From: Pinus tabuliformis | Taxonomy: Eukaryota > Streptophyta > Pinopsida > Pinales > Pinaceae | Length of the DNA stretch: 64,000 nt | Assembly (NCBI GenBank): GCA_031772625.1 | Contig: CM062807.1 | Span: 1,149,025,007 to 1,149,089,006 of the forward strand | Direction: 5' to 3' | Shown: positions 33,084 through 45,578 of the stretch, in pieces | Numbering within the stretch: the first letter of the stretch is position 1 | How the letters are laid out: the number at the start of each line of letters is the position of its first letter | Notes under the pieces: model-generated | The model's input: the letters and a program-made list of their open reading frames with translations, nothing else | Database searches by the model: none | Told to the model about the DNA's origin: nothing | Program-made: the position numbers and the translations under genes

Positions 33084-33524
33084 TTGGGATCAGATTCAGG
33101 TGATGCGACAACAGTGACAGCTACAGGTATAAAAGGTAAAGATTCTAAAGCATATACAAGTACTTATTCACATTCTCTTGATAATGATAATGATAAGAGG
33201 AAAAGAAATGAGCTATTTCATATTAGAGTCATTTCCAAGCATACTAAAATTGATGCATTATTTGATAGTGGGTCACAAATTAATTTGATTTCTGAAGAAA
33301 TTGTAAAGAAATTGGGTCTAGAAACAAAACCTCATAAAAAGCCATATCCATTAGTTTGGGTGTGTGATAAAACTAAGCTACAAGTTACGAAACAATGTAA
33401 ACTTCATTTTGCTATTGGGTCAAAGTTTGAAGATGAGGTTGAGTTAAACATAGTCCCATTGGACATATGTGGAATTGTATTAGGAAGTCCATACTTGTAT
33501 GATAGAAATGCTATCTTCTATTGA
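33084..33524 (+). pseudogene. D aspartic protease
   Basis: Contains IDALFDSGSQINLISEEIVK (DSG active site) and later GIVLGSPYLYDRNA. Length and order fit a gypsy protease between gag and RT. A stop follows at 33522. Confidence 0.82.
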
Positions 33525-33659
33525 ACTGAAAATAAGTATCAACTCACTAAGGATGGAATTAAATATATTGTAAGGGCAAATAAACTCAAAGATAAGTTCT
33601 CTCTCATACATTCAGGACAAATAAAAAGGATTATAAATTCAAGTAAACAATTTTTACTT

Positions 33660-34930
33660 ATGATTGTAAAAGCAAAGGATATTGATAAATCCAGTGCTTT
33701 CCAAGGTTGTAATCCTAAACAGAAAGCAGATCTAGTTAAAGTTGTTTCCGATTATGATATTTTTTTTCAAGATCCTAAGGAGCTTCCACCCAAGCAAGAG
33801 ATAGAACATGATATTTATTTGCAGCAAGATGCTCCACTACCTAACATTGGAATGTACAGGTTATCAGCTCTAGAGAATACAGAGATAAAGAAGCAGGTAC
33901 AGGAGTTGCTCAATCAAGGGTTTATTCGACCAAGCACATCACCGTGCGGATCACCTATTGTGTTAGTGTGAAAGAAATATGGTTCATGGAGAATGTGCAT
34001 TGATTTTAGAGCATTAAATAAAATCACAATAAAGAATCGATGTCCCCTAAATTGGACTTGCGAAGCGGCTACCATCAGATAAGAGTTGCAAAACAGGATG
34101 TATGGAAGACTACTTTCAAAACGAAGAAAGGACTTTATGAATGGATGGTTATGCCTTTTGCCTTAACTAACACTCTAGCTACATTCATGCGAGTCATGAT
34201 GATGTATTTAGACCATTCATTGATGATTTTGTAATAGTCTCTCTAGATGATATTCTTGTTTTGAGTAGAACATGGGATCAACATGTAAAGTATGTAAAGC
34301 ATGTAAAGTAGGTTTTAGATGTTTTGAAAAGAGAAAATCTCTATGTGAAACTGTCAAAATGTGAATTTGGCAGAACATCTTTGAGTTATTTGGGTTATAT
34401 TGTAGGGGGTGTTGAATTGAATATAGATCCCTCTAAGGTTGAAGTCATTGTAAATTGGCCTAAGATCAATATTGCTACAGAAGTTAGAAGTTTCTTAGGG
34501 GAAGCGCAATATTGGAGAAATTTTATTGCTAACTTTTCTTTGATTTCAGCTCCTTTACATGCTTTGACAAGTGTGAAACGAGTGTTTCAGTGGGGAGGCA
34601 AATAGCAGAAAGCCTTTGACACATTGAAATAAAGGATTACTACAGCGCTGGTACTAGCATTTCCAGATCTTCAACATCCATGTGAGATCGAGACAGATGC
34701 AAGTGAATATGCCATGGGGGTAGTGTTGATGTAGCACAGAAAGCCTATGTGCTTTCATTCTGAGACATTCACATTAGAAGTAGTTAATTATCCTACCTAT
34801 GATAAGGAATTATATGCATTAGTTCAGAGTGTTTAAAAATGGAAACATTACATAATGGGTAAAGAAACAATCATACATACAGATCGTCAACCACTTCAAT
34901 ATTTACAATCACAAACTAAATTGCAATAAT
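33660..34930 (+). pseudogene. D reverse transcriptase and RNase H
   Basis: RT pieces: 33660-33971 ends in the LLNQGFIRPSTSPCGSPIV block; 34040-34234 holds [11 protein letters not shown] and [10 protein letters not shown]. After a frameshift the catalytic segment SLDDILVLS lies near 34240-34266 (Ser where the family has Tyr before LDD; the Asp pair is present). 34324-34605 has KLSKCEFGRTSLSYLGYIV. RNase H begins near 34690 (ETDASEYAMG) and runs to 34930 with stops. Nonfunctional. Confidence 0.82.
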
Positions 34931-34947
34931 CGCAACATTACAGGTGG

Positions 34948-36695
34948 ATGGGTTTCCTACAGCAATTTCATCTTGTTATCAGATATAATAAGGGCATACA
35001 TAATAAGGTTGCAGACATGTTATCAAGACCAATTATAAATGCATCCACAATACTTGAGCATAATTCGATAATTCATGAAAGTTACATTGAAAAATATGCT
35101 CAAGACACAAATTTTAAGGATGTATATGCAACTTTAAGTCATGGCAAGCAGGTAGAAGAATTGGATTATTTCATGAAGGACAAACTCTTATATCATTTGG
35201 GAAAGGTATGCATTCCACAAACTGAAAGAGTTAATATAATTCGAGAAGCACATACTTCTCTCATATCAGGTCATTTTGGTGTAAGTAAAAAAGTTGCACA
35301 ATTACAAATATTCTGTTATTGGCCACGAATGAATGAGACAATTTCTAGATATATTAAATGATGTACTATGTGTGCTACAAGCAACCAATTAATAGAAAAT
35401 TAGGCTTGTATACTCCACTACCAATTCCTTCTCTTCCTTGGGAAAGTGTTTCCATGGATTTTGTTGAGGGATTGCCAAAGTCTGGAAAGAGTCATGATTA
35501 TTTGTATGTAGTTGTGGATAGGTTCAGTAAGATGTGTATTTTGACACCATGTAATAAATAGGTCACATCTGAACAAACTGCAAAGTTGTTCTTTCAAAAT
35601 GTATGGGTTCATTTTGGGGTAGCCACTTCTATTGTATCCAATCGAGATTCTCGATTTTTTGGGAAATTTTGGTCAAGTCTACGGGAGTTAATGGACACAA
35701 AGTTAAAGAAGAGCACGACATTTCATCTACAAAAAAATGGTCAGATAAAAGTGGTCAACAGGACAGTGATACAGTTGCTTCGAGGATATTGCAGCAAGCA
35801 TCCCAAACTATGGGATGAGCATTTTTGTTATGTGAAACATGCTTACAACCATGCAAAACATTCTTCTACTCAGAGATCTCCTTTTGAGACTTTTTTTGGT
35901 TTTATACCAAAGTCTCCCTTGGATTTTGTCTTTGGTAAAGACATAGCAGTTGATGGAGACAGTGATGTGGACAAAGAAACCAAGTGTATTGAACAAATCC
36001 AGGAAGTACAGGAACAGCTGGAAAGAAGCCAAGCAAAGTATAAGGCGCGACATGACAAGCATCAAGTTGAGCATAGTTTGACTTAGTTACCGAAGAATCC
36101 ACAGTACGAACCATTTTTATGTCAACGTTTCAAATCCCAACTGGGATCCATCATCAGGACTTATGAATGCTGATAAAAGAAGAGCTGATTAGAAGGAAAT
36201 AAATAATTATGAGGATAATAGATTTAAGGATTTTGAGCATAGTTTTCAAGTTGGTGATCAAGTTTGGTTGTACATCAGCAAATAAAGACTGCAAGGGGAA
36301 GGTAAAAAGTTGAAACCAATTAGATATGGTCCTTTCAAAATACTTGACAAAATTGGTGAAATTGCTTTCCGCCTAGATCTACCAGCTTACATGCAAATCT
36401 ATTATGTCGTAAATGATGAAAACTTGCAATTGTATGAGCCTTCATTGATTGAAGATATTGAAGAGCAAGGTCAACTACCTTCCATTGAAGATCTTTTGCT
36501 CGAGTATCTCAATGAGCTACAAGAGGACACAGTTCTTGACAGGAGGATAAGGACTTCGCAATTGGGAAATGTTGAGTATCTTCGAGTTGGACTCAAAGGT
36601 ACAAATCCAAGTAAAGCACAATGGATAGATATTGGAAAAGTAAGGGAACTTTATCCTCACTTACTCGACAGCTAAAACCAGCTTTTGGTGGACCA
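34948..36695 (+). pseudogene. D integrase with chromodomain-like tail
   Basis: 34948-35361 spans the RNase H end (NKVADMLSRP) and HHCC zinc region (HTSLISGHFGVSKK...). The core is 35358-36086: SMDFVEGLPKSG with the first Asp and SNRDSRFFGKFWSSL with the second. In the third catalytic position NGQIKVVNRT has Lys where the family has Glu, so the active site is lost. 36310-36675 has the IRYGPFKILDKIGEIAFRLD domain and ends with a chromodomain-like stretch (TVLDRRIRTSQLG). Confidence 0.82.
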
Positions 36696-36716
36696 AAATC
36701 GTCCACTGGGGGGGAG

Positions 36717-37690
36717 TGATCCAAAATGGATTCAGTTTTGCCTCCAGATCAAAGTCTTCAAATGCAGATGAAAGTGGTATCAGAGCAGTGAAGCACAGCC
36801 GTTGGATTAGTCAGATCAACGAACGAAAGTGAGGGAGATAGACGGCTAGGATTAAGTCGCGCAAAATAAAGTTAAGAAATGAAAGATCATATTAACCCAC
36901 ATGTTAGAAAAATAGAGGAGTAGTATTTGTAAGCGATAAGAAGTATCTTGCGTGCTTATAAAATGGTAAACGATATTCCTCAATTTCACACAATTAACCT
37001 TAGCAGGCGACACGTAGCATGAGAAAACCACTTTTCTCGCGTGCTTTCAATCTGATATCAGTGGTGCAAGATTCACATGATATTTCTCAATAGCCATTGT
37101 ATCACACGAGATTGATCGATGGTGGGTATCAACCAAGATAGTTGGCGAACGGGTGACGCGATAGCCGTTGGATCGGACGAGACTTAGTAATGGATATGAT
37201 AAACTTGTATTTATTTTGGTGTTGGGTACTCCGCCGAAAAAAGGTCGAACAGTCGGGGTCAACCCCACGACTTCTGATCCTTTGATTTTATGTTATCACA
37301 TTATCCCACGTTCATCGCAGATTGCAACTACATATGGTATATCAATACCATATCACCAAAACATAACCAACAGGCCGAAGGGTGGGACTTAGTTAACCAA
37401 GCCACCAACTTTTTTTAAACCATTGCAGGTGCCAAACCCACCCTACCACTAGCACGCAGTCCAAGGTGGTTTTATGCAAGCCGAGATAGTTTTTGCCAAA
37501 CATAGGGTGGTTTTGCACAGACAGAGGTGGTTTTGGACCATTCCAGGGGGTCTAGAGGTTACAGTGGCCAAATATGGTGAAGTTTATAGTCGTGTGGCTC
37601 AAAATTTTGAGTTGAACGTAGTGGTGATGTCCATTTTCTTATTTGAGACACTTTTTTCGAGCTCATACATGTAATAGCAATTTGAAGACA
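36717..37690 (+). repeat. D 3' LTR candidate and flank
   Basis: Starts TGATCC right after the purine tract, as a 3' LTR should. TATAAAAT at 36957-36964 is a possible promoter. An exact TGGTATCAGAGC lies at 36775-36786, unexpected so close to the LTR start. Near 37460-37545 ggtggtttt recurs four times. The outer end is not defined because no partner LTR exists in the window. Confidence 0.45.
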
Positions 37691-37893
37691 AAATAAAGAG
37701 GTCAGCACTGGAAGCAAAAGGACCAGCAGATGTAGCCAAAATGTCTGGTGAACTCCTTTATTAAATTTGGCTGTGTTGATGTGTTTGAATGTGTTTTCAA
37801 GTTGTTTATGTGTTTATCTTATTCGCAATCTTTTCGATCCATTGCATTAAGTAACATAAGCGAATTCACACATAGTCCATAATACCTTTTTCA

Positions 37894-38170
37894 TTAGCGG
37901 ATCAACAGGAAACTCTTGTAGAAGTCAGAAATTTGCCTGTAAAATAGTTTTTGATGTTTGGAAATGAGGATGGATGATGGAGACATGGTAGGCATGGGAG
38001 ATATGAAGTGAATGAAGGAAGAATGGGGTGTTTCTTCGATTTCTTCACTCTGAACTTGGTGTCCTTTTTTGCCTTGAAAAACCTGCAAAAAATTACAGAA
38101 TTTTATTAGTGGGCAGGTTTGAGGTCCCTGTCATGTTATTTTGTTTTTTCTCTCTTTTTCTTTTTTTCTT
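37894..38170 (-). pseudogene. H 3'-region small ORF (possible env-position remnant)
   Basis: Minus-strand 64-codon ORF 38088-37894, preceded by a pyrimidine tract and ttttttgcag, a splice-acceptor-like sequence. Athila-type elements may have a spliced ORF here, but no membrane segment or known domain is seen. Weak support. Confidence 0.25.
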
Positions 38171-38184
38171 TTTTGAAAGGCACA

Positions 38185-38353
38185 CAGGTCACCTCAAAGG
38201 ATGTTTTCAACCTATTTGTCTTCCGTAGGCGCCTCAGGGGAGCTTTTCACTTAGGGATCTCTTTTTTCTCTTTTTTTTTTTTACTCTTGGGCTACCTCAC
38301 GGAGGTTTTCAAACCCAAAAGCTGGTCTCAGGTGCCTCATAGAGGTTTTCACC
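38185..38353 (-). repeat. Four mini-hairpin repeats in the H 3' region
   Basis: Four spaced copies of a unit reading, on the minus strand, gaaaacctc...gaggcacctg: plus-strand positions about 38185-38212, 38226-38250, 38289-38314 and 38329-38353. Units are separated by T-rich runs. Each contains CCTC facing GAGG or a variant, so each can form a tiny stem-loop. Non-coding, just 3' of pol. Confidence 0.6.
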
Positions 38354-38481
38354 TAATCCTCTTATTGTTTTTTTCTTTTTTTCATTTTTTTCAAAAAATA
38401 AAACAGTCTTCAAGAATTTGATGAGATGGAAGTTGAGACACTTCCAAGCACATTCACTTCCTTACGGATGGTAATGATGAA

Positions 38482-39530
38482 TTATTCCCTTGAAAAAGGT
38501 ATTTTATAGGCTTTCAATCTGTATCCATTGACCAGCAAGGGGATACCTTCTTCATCATTGGTCCTTACTTGCACAGCCCCATTGTCATGGCACTTCTCTA
38601 TCAAATATGAGCCCAACAACCTACTCATCAATTTTCCTTTGAAGTTCTCGAACCTGGAGTCATATAGCATATCCCAATCACCTTCTTGGAAAAAATTGTC
38701 TTTGATGTTTTTTTTATGCCAAACCTTTCTTTGTACTTGATTCACCTCTATGTGCAGGAGGGCATGCATCCTGAATTCTGTGTGCAGGAGGGCCTGCATC
38801 CTGAATTCATCTAATCCATTGAGCTGGAGTAGCCTCTCTTTCTATACCCTTGTAACATCCAAATCCAATTGTGCTTCCATTCTTAAAGTGTTGTACTCAA
38901 ACTAAATGGAGATCAAAGCCTTATTCCCATAGACCAAATCATAAGGGGTGAAGCCAATGGTTGTCTTCCAAGTTGTATTATAGGACCAACTGGCCTCTAC
39001 TAGTCTGTCAACCCAATGTTTCATGTTTCTACTCACAACCTTTGTGATAATTCTTTTCAATGTTCTATTGGTAACCTCTACCTGTCCATTGGCCTGAGGA
39101 TGGTAAGAAGTTGACTTCATGTGCTTGATCTTATGTTGACCCAACAGGTTCTCAATCAAGTGTGAGGTGAATTGAGTGCCCTAATTAGTGACTAGCTCTA
39201 TAGGGTACCAGAACTTTTAAAACACTTTCTCTCTTAAGAACTCACCCACTTGCTCTTATGTTTCTACCTTGATAGCCTTGGTTTCAGCCCACTTTGTCAA
39301 GTAATCAGTGCACACAATTATGTACTTTTTATGCCCTGGCAGTGGATCAATGGGCCCAATGAAATACATTCGCCACTTATCAAGTGGCTCAACAGTCACT
39401 TGAGTTTGAAAAGGAATTTCGTCCCTAGGAGTAGCTTTCCCCATTCTTTAGCATTGGTCACATCGACTGGTATATCTTATTGCATCTTGGTGGACAGTGG
39501 GCCAGCAGTAGCCAACTTTTAGTACCTTGA
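38482..39530 (-). pseudogene. H integrase
   Basis: Minus-strand pieces. 39444-39256 has PLDKWRMYFIGPIDPLPGHK; Tyr stands where the family has the first catalytic Asp. 39159-38902 has SYHPQANGQVEVTNRTLKRI with the catalytic Glu and the TTIGFTPYDLVYG block. 38799-38482 is the C-terminal domain (GSYLIEKCHDNGAVQVRTND). Stops and frameshifts between pieces. Inactive. Confidence 0.82.
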
Positions 39531-40055
39531 AGGTTGTCCTATTGGATGCAAAGTGACCTCCACAAGTTCCATCTTGACAGGCCAGAAAGATGTCAAAACG
39601 TTCCTCCTCTCTAACACATCTCCTCAGAATTTGATCTGAGCCTAGCTTAAAGAGATTTCCCCCAATCTAAGTGAATGGTACACTTTTTCTTATAATTATG
39701 CTCTTTTCATTAGAGGATAGATTTGGAGGGAACTATGCAGCCACTACGTAGCTTCGTATGTTAGAAAACCATGGAGAGAAAACTAAAATAGTGAATAAAT
39801 GCTCATCTGGTAGTTGATCATCAACCATTCCTTCCTCACGGGTAGGCAAAGAAAGTCTAGACAAAAAATTTGCAAGTATATTTTCTCTAACTGTCTTATC
39901 AATGATAGTTAGATCAAATAGTTGAAACAAAATCAACCATCTAATCATTATGGCATCACATCAGCCTTTTTCCTCAAATATTTAATAGTATCATGGTCAG
40001 TCTGTACAAAGGTCTGGTAACTAGTGATGTAATGTCTAAATTTATTCAAGGAATG
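39531..40055 (-). pseudogene. H RNase H, second part
   Basis: Minus strand from the E2 border: VQTDHDTIKYLRKKADVM, then a region at 39948-39733 with ENILANFLSRLSLP, the usual end of a gypsy RNase H. It continues the frame that stops at 45913, with GAATG duplicated at the E2 borders. Confidence 0.75.
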
Positions 40056-40389
40056 TGTTGGGTCCCTATAATACTAGTAATTACCCCATTACTATTGTAG
40101 TTGTACCCCTTATTAATATTGTTGTGCCCCTATTATCCCCATATTGTTATTATTGTGCCCCATAGAATCCCTCTATTGTTATTTTTGTGGCTTTATATTA
40201 TTATTGTTATGTCGGCTGGGTTATATTATGACTCCTTAGACTCCTATATATAGAAAGGAGGTTTTTTCATTTGAATCATCCAAGAATTGTTCATTTATGT
40301 AATGTAAAGGAGGTTGCCCCCTCGAAGAGGCTGAATTCTAAGGCGTTGATCTATCTTTTCTATCTTTTTCTTGAGCTGGTTTCATAACA
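40056..40389 (+). repeat. E2 5' LTR
   Basis: 334 bp, TGTTGGGTCCC...TTCATAACA, with a TATATATA promoter core at 40245-40252. A degraded primer site (TTTCGTATTAGAGC, compare E1 TTTGGTATCAGAGC) follows at 40390. Confidence 0.94.
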
Positions 40390-41067
40390 TTTCGTATTAG
40401 AGCTTTGGATTCTAGGGTTTCGTTGCTCCAAACATGTCATCGTGGAATTTTCGCTATAACTTTTTTTCTGCGAGGTTTCAGAAGTTGCAAAAACAACCCG
40501 TTTGAGAAGAAGTCGCGCTGAACCTCAGGTCCAAATTTCAGAGCTGTTCATGCTATATTTGCGGAGATATGATCTGAGGAAGTTGGTCTTTTTGCAGACT
40601 CCTGAATTACATTCCAAACAGGTGACCTGGGGAAAAGAGTCATAACTTTCTCTCTGGGGATCGAATTGAAATTCCATAAGAAGGTATAGAAAGAGGACGG
40701 ACTGTAGTTTTTTGTATGCATTTTCAGATCCAAAGGTCGAAACAGTGACTCGTGGCATGTCGTACAAGTTCGCTCTATTGAACTAGTCTATAATCAAGTC
40801 ACTGTGGGAGATTTTGTATAACTCTTCCTTGGAGAATCCAATTTGGGTCAGACTTGTGGCATTGGAAAGAGGACACAGAGGGCTACTGCAGATCACAAAT
40901 TCAGATCTAGATGATTGGAAAGTATAGAGATACATCAGAGGCAATATCGAGCTCCTACAAAGTGAAAAAAGGTGTGTAGATTTTCTTAAATTTTTTCTTA
41001 AGCTTGGTTTGAAAATTTATTTTGAAGGAATTCAAAGGGCATAGTAGGGAATTATTATCGATAACTG
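40390..41067 (+). other. E2 leader
   Basis: Non-coding leader from the degraded primer site to the gag start. It has three related repeats (around 40440-40530, 40590-40680 and 40795-40900) that each mention a thiol-like cDNA pattern gcagatc/tgaggaag; I see no ORF. Confidence 0.4.
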
Positions 41068-42100
41068 ATGCCCCGAGGAAAGAAAATGCAAACACCTAGT
41101 AAGGAACCTGAAAGCTCTAGCATGACTCATGAAGAAGATGAAGAAATGCAACATGATATATCAAAATTACAATACCAAGTGCAACAACTGTCCCTTGCAC
41201 AAAAAGGAACAGAATCTAAGATGGATGGTTTAAAGAAATGTGTAGAAGCTAAGATGAATGACGTGGAAGCTAAGATGGATGATTTGAAGATAGATTTGAA
41301 GACAGACATGGAAGAATTGAAGATAAATATGAATAAGTTGCTACAAGAAAGGGTCACTAATGGTGAAAGGGTAGTAAAGGGAACTCATGATGAGAACAAA
41401 AGAAATGTTAATCTTGATTCCATAGACTCTAATGTTGGATCAAAGACCCACCATATTCCAAAAATCGATATGAGAAAGTTTGATGGCAAGGATCCCGCAA
41501 CATGGATATTACAGATGTAGCAATTTTTCGATCTCAATAATGTGCAAAACACACAAAAGGTATGTATTGCAACTTTATATTTGGAACCAAATCTGTTTGT
41601 ATGGTATCAATGGCTTTGCTCTTAAACAGTTTATCACTTGGGAAATTTTTACGGAATAATTGATAGCACATTATGAGGATACAAAAAGCAACACTTTTTT
41701 TAGCCAATTGATAAGTCTCAAACAAAAGGGTTCAATAATGGAGCACATTGAGGAGTTCCAAAAATTGAATATAAGGGTAAAAGATATTCTAGAGGAGCAT
41801 AGGATTGATGTGTTCATAGGGTCTTTAAAGGATAATATCCAACATGATGTTCGCCTTTGGGAACCTGATTCATTAGAGAAGGCATTCAGATTAGCAAGAA
41901 AAATGGAAAGCAAAATTATGGCAACCAGAATGCATACCACTCACAACTATAAAGACGGAAGTGTTGTTGTCGCTAGTCTTCCACAACCTATAAGGTTGAC
42001 ACCACAACAATTGGAAGAAAAAAGAGCAAAATGGCTTTGTTACAGCTGTGATAGCAAATACACTAAAGGTCATAAGTGTGCTGAGAAGAAATTATTCTAC
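41068..42100 (+). pseudogene. E2 gag
   Basis: Starts at ATG 41068 (MPRGKKMQTPSK). The N-terminal coiled coil (residues 25-110) has repeated EAKM(N/D)D units. A TAG at 41518 ends the first 150 codons, and the frame shifts before 41660. The second part (41660 on) carries the gag core (KQKGSIMEHIEEFQKLNIRV) and a chromovirus-type knuckle, CYSCDSKYTKGHKC. Forms the particle shell in active relatives. Confidence 0.85.
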
Positions 42101-42700
42101 ATAGATTGTGAAGAGGAAGAAGAAAAGGAGCAAGAAAGGTCAAAAGAAGAGGATATGCTCCAGGAACAAAGCCTGGATAAAGAAGAAATGAATCCGACCA
42201 TATCTTGTAATGCATTGGCAGGAATTACCACTCCTCAAACCATCAAGATAGAAGGACAAAGCAAGAAGAAAAAGGTAATAGTGTTGATTGATTCAGGAAG
42301 TACCCACAATTTTATTTATTGTAAGGTAGCAAGAGAATTGAATTGCTTCTTATATCCAACACCAGAGTGTCAAGTTATGGTTGCAAATGGAGGAACAATA
42401 AATTGCTCGGGAAAGTGCCATAATATCAAGCTATCCATGGGAGAATATGTATTGACTAGTCCAATGCTTTCCATTCCAATGGGAGGTGTTGATGTTGTAC
42501 TAGGAGTCCAATGGCTACAATCCTTGGGTACAATAGCTTTTAATTTTCAATAACTTTTCATGAAATTTTCTGTGGAAGGAAAGGAAGTTGAATTAACGGG
42601 TATTGCAGGGAAACCGGGAAAGATAATCAGCTCTAATGGTATGACAAAGCTTCTAAAAAAGGAACAAAGAGGTGTAATTGCACAATTATGTTCGCTAGAT
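42101..42700 (+). pseudogene. E2 aspartic protease
   Basis: Same frame as the gag C-terminus. Acidic linker, then KKKVIVLIDSGSTHNFIYCK with the DSG active site and GGVDVVLGVQWLQSLGT. A TAA at 42551 follows FNFQ; the frame continues beyond it at 42560. Confidence 0.85.
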
Positions 42701-44224
42701 GTGTCCACAGTGGAATCATCTATTTCTCCATATCTACAAAAAGTCTTGGACAATCATTCCAAGGTATTTGAGACTCCCAAAGGTCTCCCACCTATTCATG
42801 ATCATGATCATGCTATTCATCTGATTCCAGGAAGTGTTCCTCCAAACATCAGGCCGTACAGATATCCCTATGCCCAAAAGAGTGAAATTGAACGTATTGT
42901 TGTAGAAATGCTAGAGGCTGGTATAATTCAACCAAGTCAAAGTTCTTTCTCTGCTCCAGTCATATTGGTGCACAAGAAGGATGGATCATGGCGCATGTGT
43001 CCGGATTATAGGGAGCTCAACAATCTCACTATTAAATATAAGTTTCCCATTCCTGTCATTGATGAATTACTGGATGAATTGCATGGATCAATTTACTTCA
43101 CCAAGTTGTATCTTCGTTCAGGATATCATCAAATCAGAACGAAGATTTAAGACATTCCGAAAACAGCATTTAGAACTCATGAGGGTCATTATGAATTTTT
43201 GGTCATGCCTTTTGGCCTTACCAATGCACCTTCTACATTTCAAGGTTTGATGAATTCAATTTTCAAACCATTCCTTAGAAAATTTGTGTTAGTATTTTTT
43301 GATGATATACTAATCTACAGCAAGCCTTGGAAGGATCATGTTGAACATGTTGACAGGGTGCTACAACTATTGGAGGAGAAACAATTATATGCAAAAAGAT
43401 CCAAATGTTTCTTTGGAGTACAAGAGGTGGAATATCTGGGTCATATTGTATCTCATGAAGGAGTTAAGGTAGACCCTAGCAAAATTAAAGCCATTAAGGA
43501 ATGGAAAATTCCCACATCCATAAACCATCTGCGAGGATTTCTCGGGTTGATAGGGTATTATCGCAAGTTTGTTAAGAATTATGGGAGAATAGCAGCACCT
43601 CTAACAACATTATTGAAGAAATATGCATTTTCATGGACTCCAGAAGCAACAAAGGCATTCGAACATCTTAAAGAGGCAATGTGCCAAGCACCGGTCTTAA
43701 CTACACCGGACTTCACAAAAACCTTTATTGTGGAATGTGATGCTTCAGGAAATGGAATTGGTGTTGTTTTAATGCAAGATGAAAGACCCATTGCTTTTGA
43801 AAGTCATCCAATCAAGGGAAAGTTTTTACACAAAGCTATTTATGAGAAGGAAATGTTGGCAATGCTCCATGAACTTAAGAAATGGCGACCCTACCTAATG
43901 GGAAGACACTTCAAGGTAAAAATGGATCATGATAGCCTTAAATACTTTTTAGAACAAATATTATCCTCTGAAGAGCAACAAAAGTGGGTCACAAAGATGT
44001 TGGGTTATGACTTTGAAATCATCTACAAAAAAGGGAAGCAAAATGTGGTGGCAGATGCACTGTCAAGAAAGGATGAGGATGTGGAAGCATTGTTGTGCGC
44101 CATTTCTATTATCCAACCAGATTGGATAAACGAAGCAAGGGAGGAATGGAAGAATGACGAAGAATTGTGGGCACTTATTCGAAAGTTTCAACAAGATTCC
44201 AGTATGTCTGATACATTTAGCTAG
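42701..44224 (+). pseudogene. E2 reverse transcriptase and RNase H
   Basis: One frame interrupted by TAA at 43148 and TAG at 44222. RT blocks: [41 protein letters not shown], catalytic [21 protein letters not shown] and [12 protein letters not shown]. RNase H starts at [17 protein letters not shown] and ends [15 protein letters not shown]. Active-site Asp residues of both are present, but the polyprotein is cut by stops. Confidence 0.9.
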
Positions 44225-45170
44225 AAAAATGATTCGTTATGGTACAAAGATCTCTTATACCTCTGTAAGAATTCCCAGCTAAAACAAAATATTCTTATGG
44301 AATTGCACACTTCTCCCTTAGGAGGGCACTCAGGATTTTTAAAAACTTACCACAGGGTTAAGAAGGAATTTTTTTGGGATGGCCTTAAATCATATATTCA
44401 AAAGTTTGTGGCAGAATGTTTGGTTTGCCAACAAAATAAAGTTGAAACAATTAAGACACCGGGTCTATTACAACCTTTATCCATTCCAAGCCAACGTTGG
44501 GAGGAGGTTTCAATGGATTTTATCACAGGTTTACCCAAGTCTGAGGGAAAGCGTGTCATCATGGTGGTAATTGACAGCTTACCAAGTATGCACATTTTTG
44601 TGCATTATCACATCCATTTAAAGCCAGTACATTTTCTACTGCATTTATGGAAACAATTCAAAAGCTACATGGAAACCCAAAGATTATTGTAAGTGACAGA
44701 GATCCCATTTTCACTGGAAATTTTTGGACAGAATTATTTTCTTGTCTTGGTATTCAATTAGCTCATAGCTCATCTTATCATCCTCAATCTGATGGGAAAA
44801 CTGAGATAGTAAACAAATGTTTGGAAGGATATCTTCGTTGCTTTGTATCTGATAAGCAGACATAATGGGTCAAATGGTTGCCTCTCGCTAAATGGTGGTA
44901 TAACACTTCCTTCCATACAACAACAAAAATGACCCCATTTATGGCACTTTATGGGTATCAGCCACCTTCCATCACATCATATTTAAGAGAAAATTCTAAG
45001 GTTAAAGTTGTGGAACATCACATTGAACATCAATAACAAGTCCTCCAACTCTTAAAGGATAATTGTGTGTTGGCACAGAATAGAATGAAACAATAGGCAG
45101 ATCAACATCGTAGTGAAAGAAGTTTTGATGTAGGTGATTGGGTATTCCTACGGCTACAACCATATAAGCA
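44225..45170 (+). pseudogene. E2 integrase core
   Basis: 44297-44692: HHCC region (LHTSPLGGHSGF...CLVCQQNK) and SMDFITGLPKSEGK with the first Asp. A one-base frameshift occurs near 44570, where the protein changes from VVI to an unrelated sequence. 44647-44865 (other frame) has VSDRDPIFTGNFWTELF and HPQSDGKTEIVNK, giving the second Asp and the Glu. A stop follows at 44863. The catalytic triad codons survive although the frame does not. Confidence 0.85.
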
Positions 45171-45171
45171 A

Positions 45172-45548
45172 ATGTCCCTCAATCAAGGTAAGAAGTATAA
45201 TAAATTATCACCAAAGTATTATGGTCCATACAAGGTGTTGCAAAAGATTGGTACTATGGCATACAAATTGGAGCTTCCTGCAGCTTCTCAATTGCACCCA
45301 GTTTTCCATGTTTCATGTTTAAAGAAGGTTATAGGTGACAAGCTCCCAGTTCAAACAATATTGCCAGAACTTGACGAGGAAGGAAAAATTATATTGGAAC
45401 CGGAAGCAGTCACAGAAACAAGAACTTGACAGCTACGAAATCGATCAATTTCAGAGTATCTTATCAAGTGGAAGAACTTATCCACTGAAGATTCCACATG
45501 GGAGGATGAGAATTTTCTACAGAAGAATCCAGAACTTCTCAAGCGTTG
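45172..45548 (+). pseudogene. E2 integrase C-terminus and chromodomain
   Basis: YNKLSPKYYGPYKVLQKIGT and PVFHVSCLKKVIGDKLP are the conserved C-terminal domain. The frame ends in TGA at 45427 (ETRT stop), then continues with RSISEYLIKWKNLSTEDSTW and ENFLQKNPELLKR, a chromodomain, to the stop at 45546. The TGA fits a CpG-type C to T change in CGA. The purine tract gaaggagaggggca precedes the 3' LTR. Confidence 0.85.
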
Positions 45549-45578
45549 AGGACAACACTTTTTTGAAGGAGAGGGGCA

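Larger units (their letters stand above)
32696..36716 (+). mobile_element. Ty3/gypsy element D (5' truncated)
   Basis: Plus-strand gag end, protease, RT, RNase H and integrase with a C-terminal chromodomain-like tail, closed by the purine tract gggggggag at 36708-36716. The 5' LTR and most of gag are missing. The LTR start TGATCC after the purine tract resembles that of element F, so D and F are probably related. All genes are broken. Confidence 0.85.
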
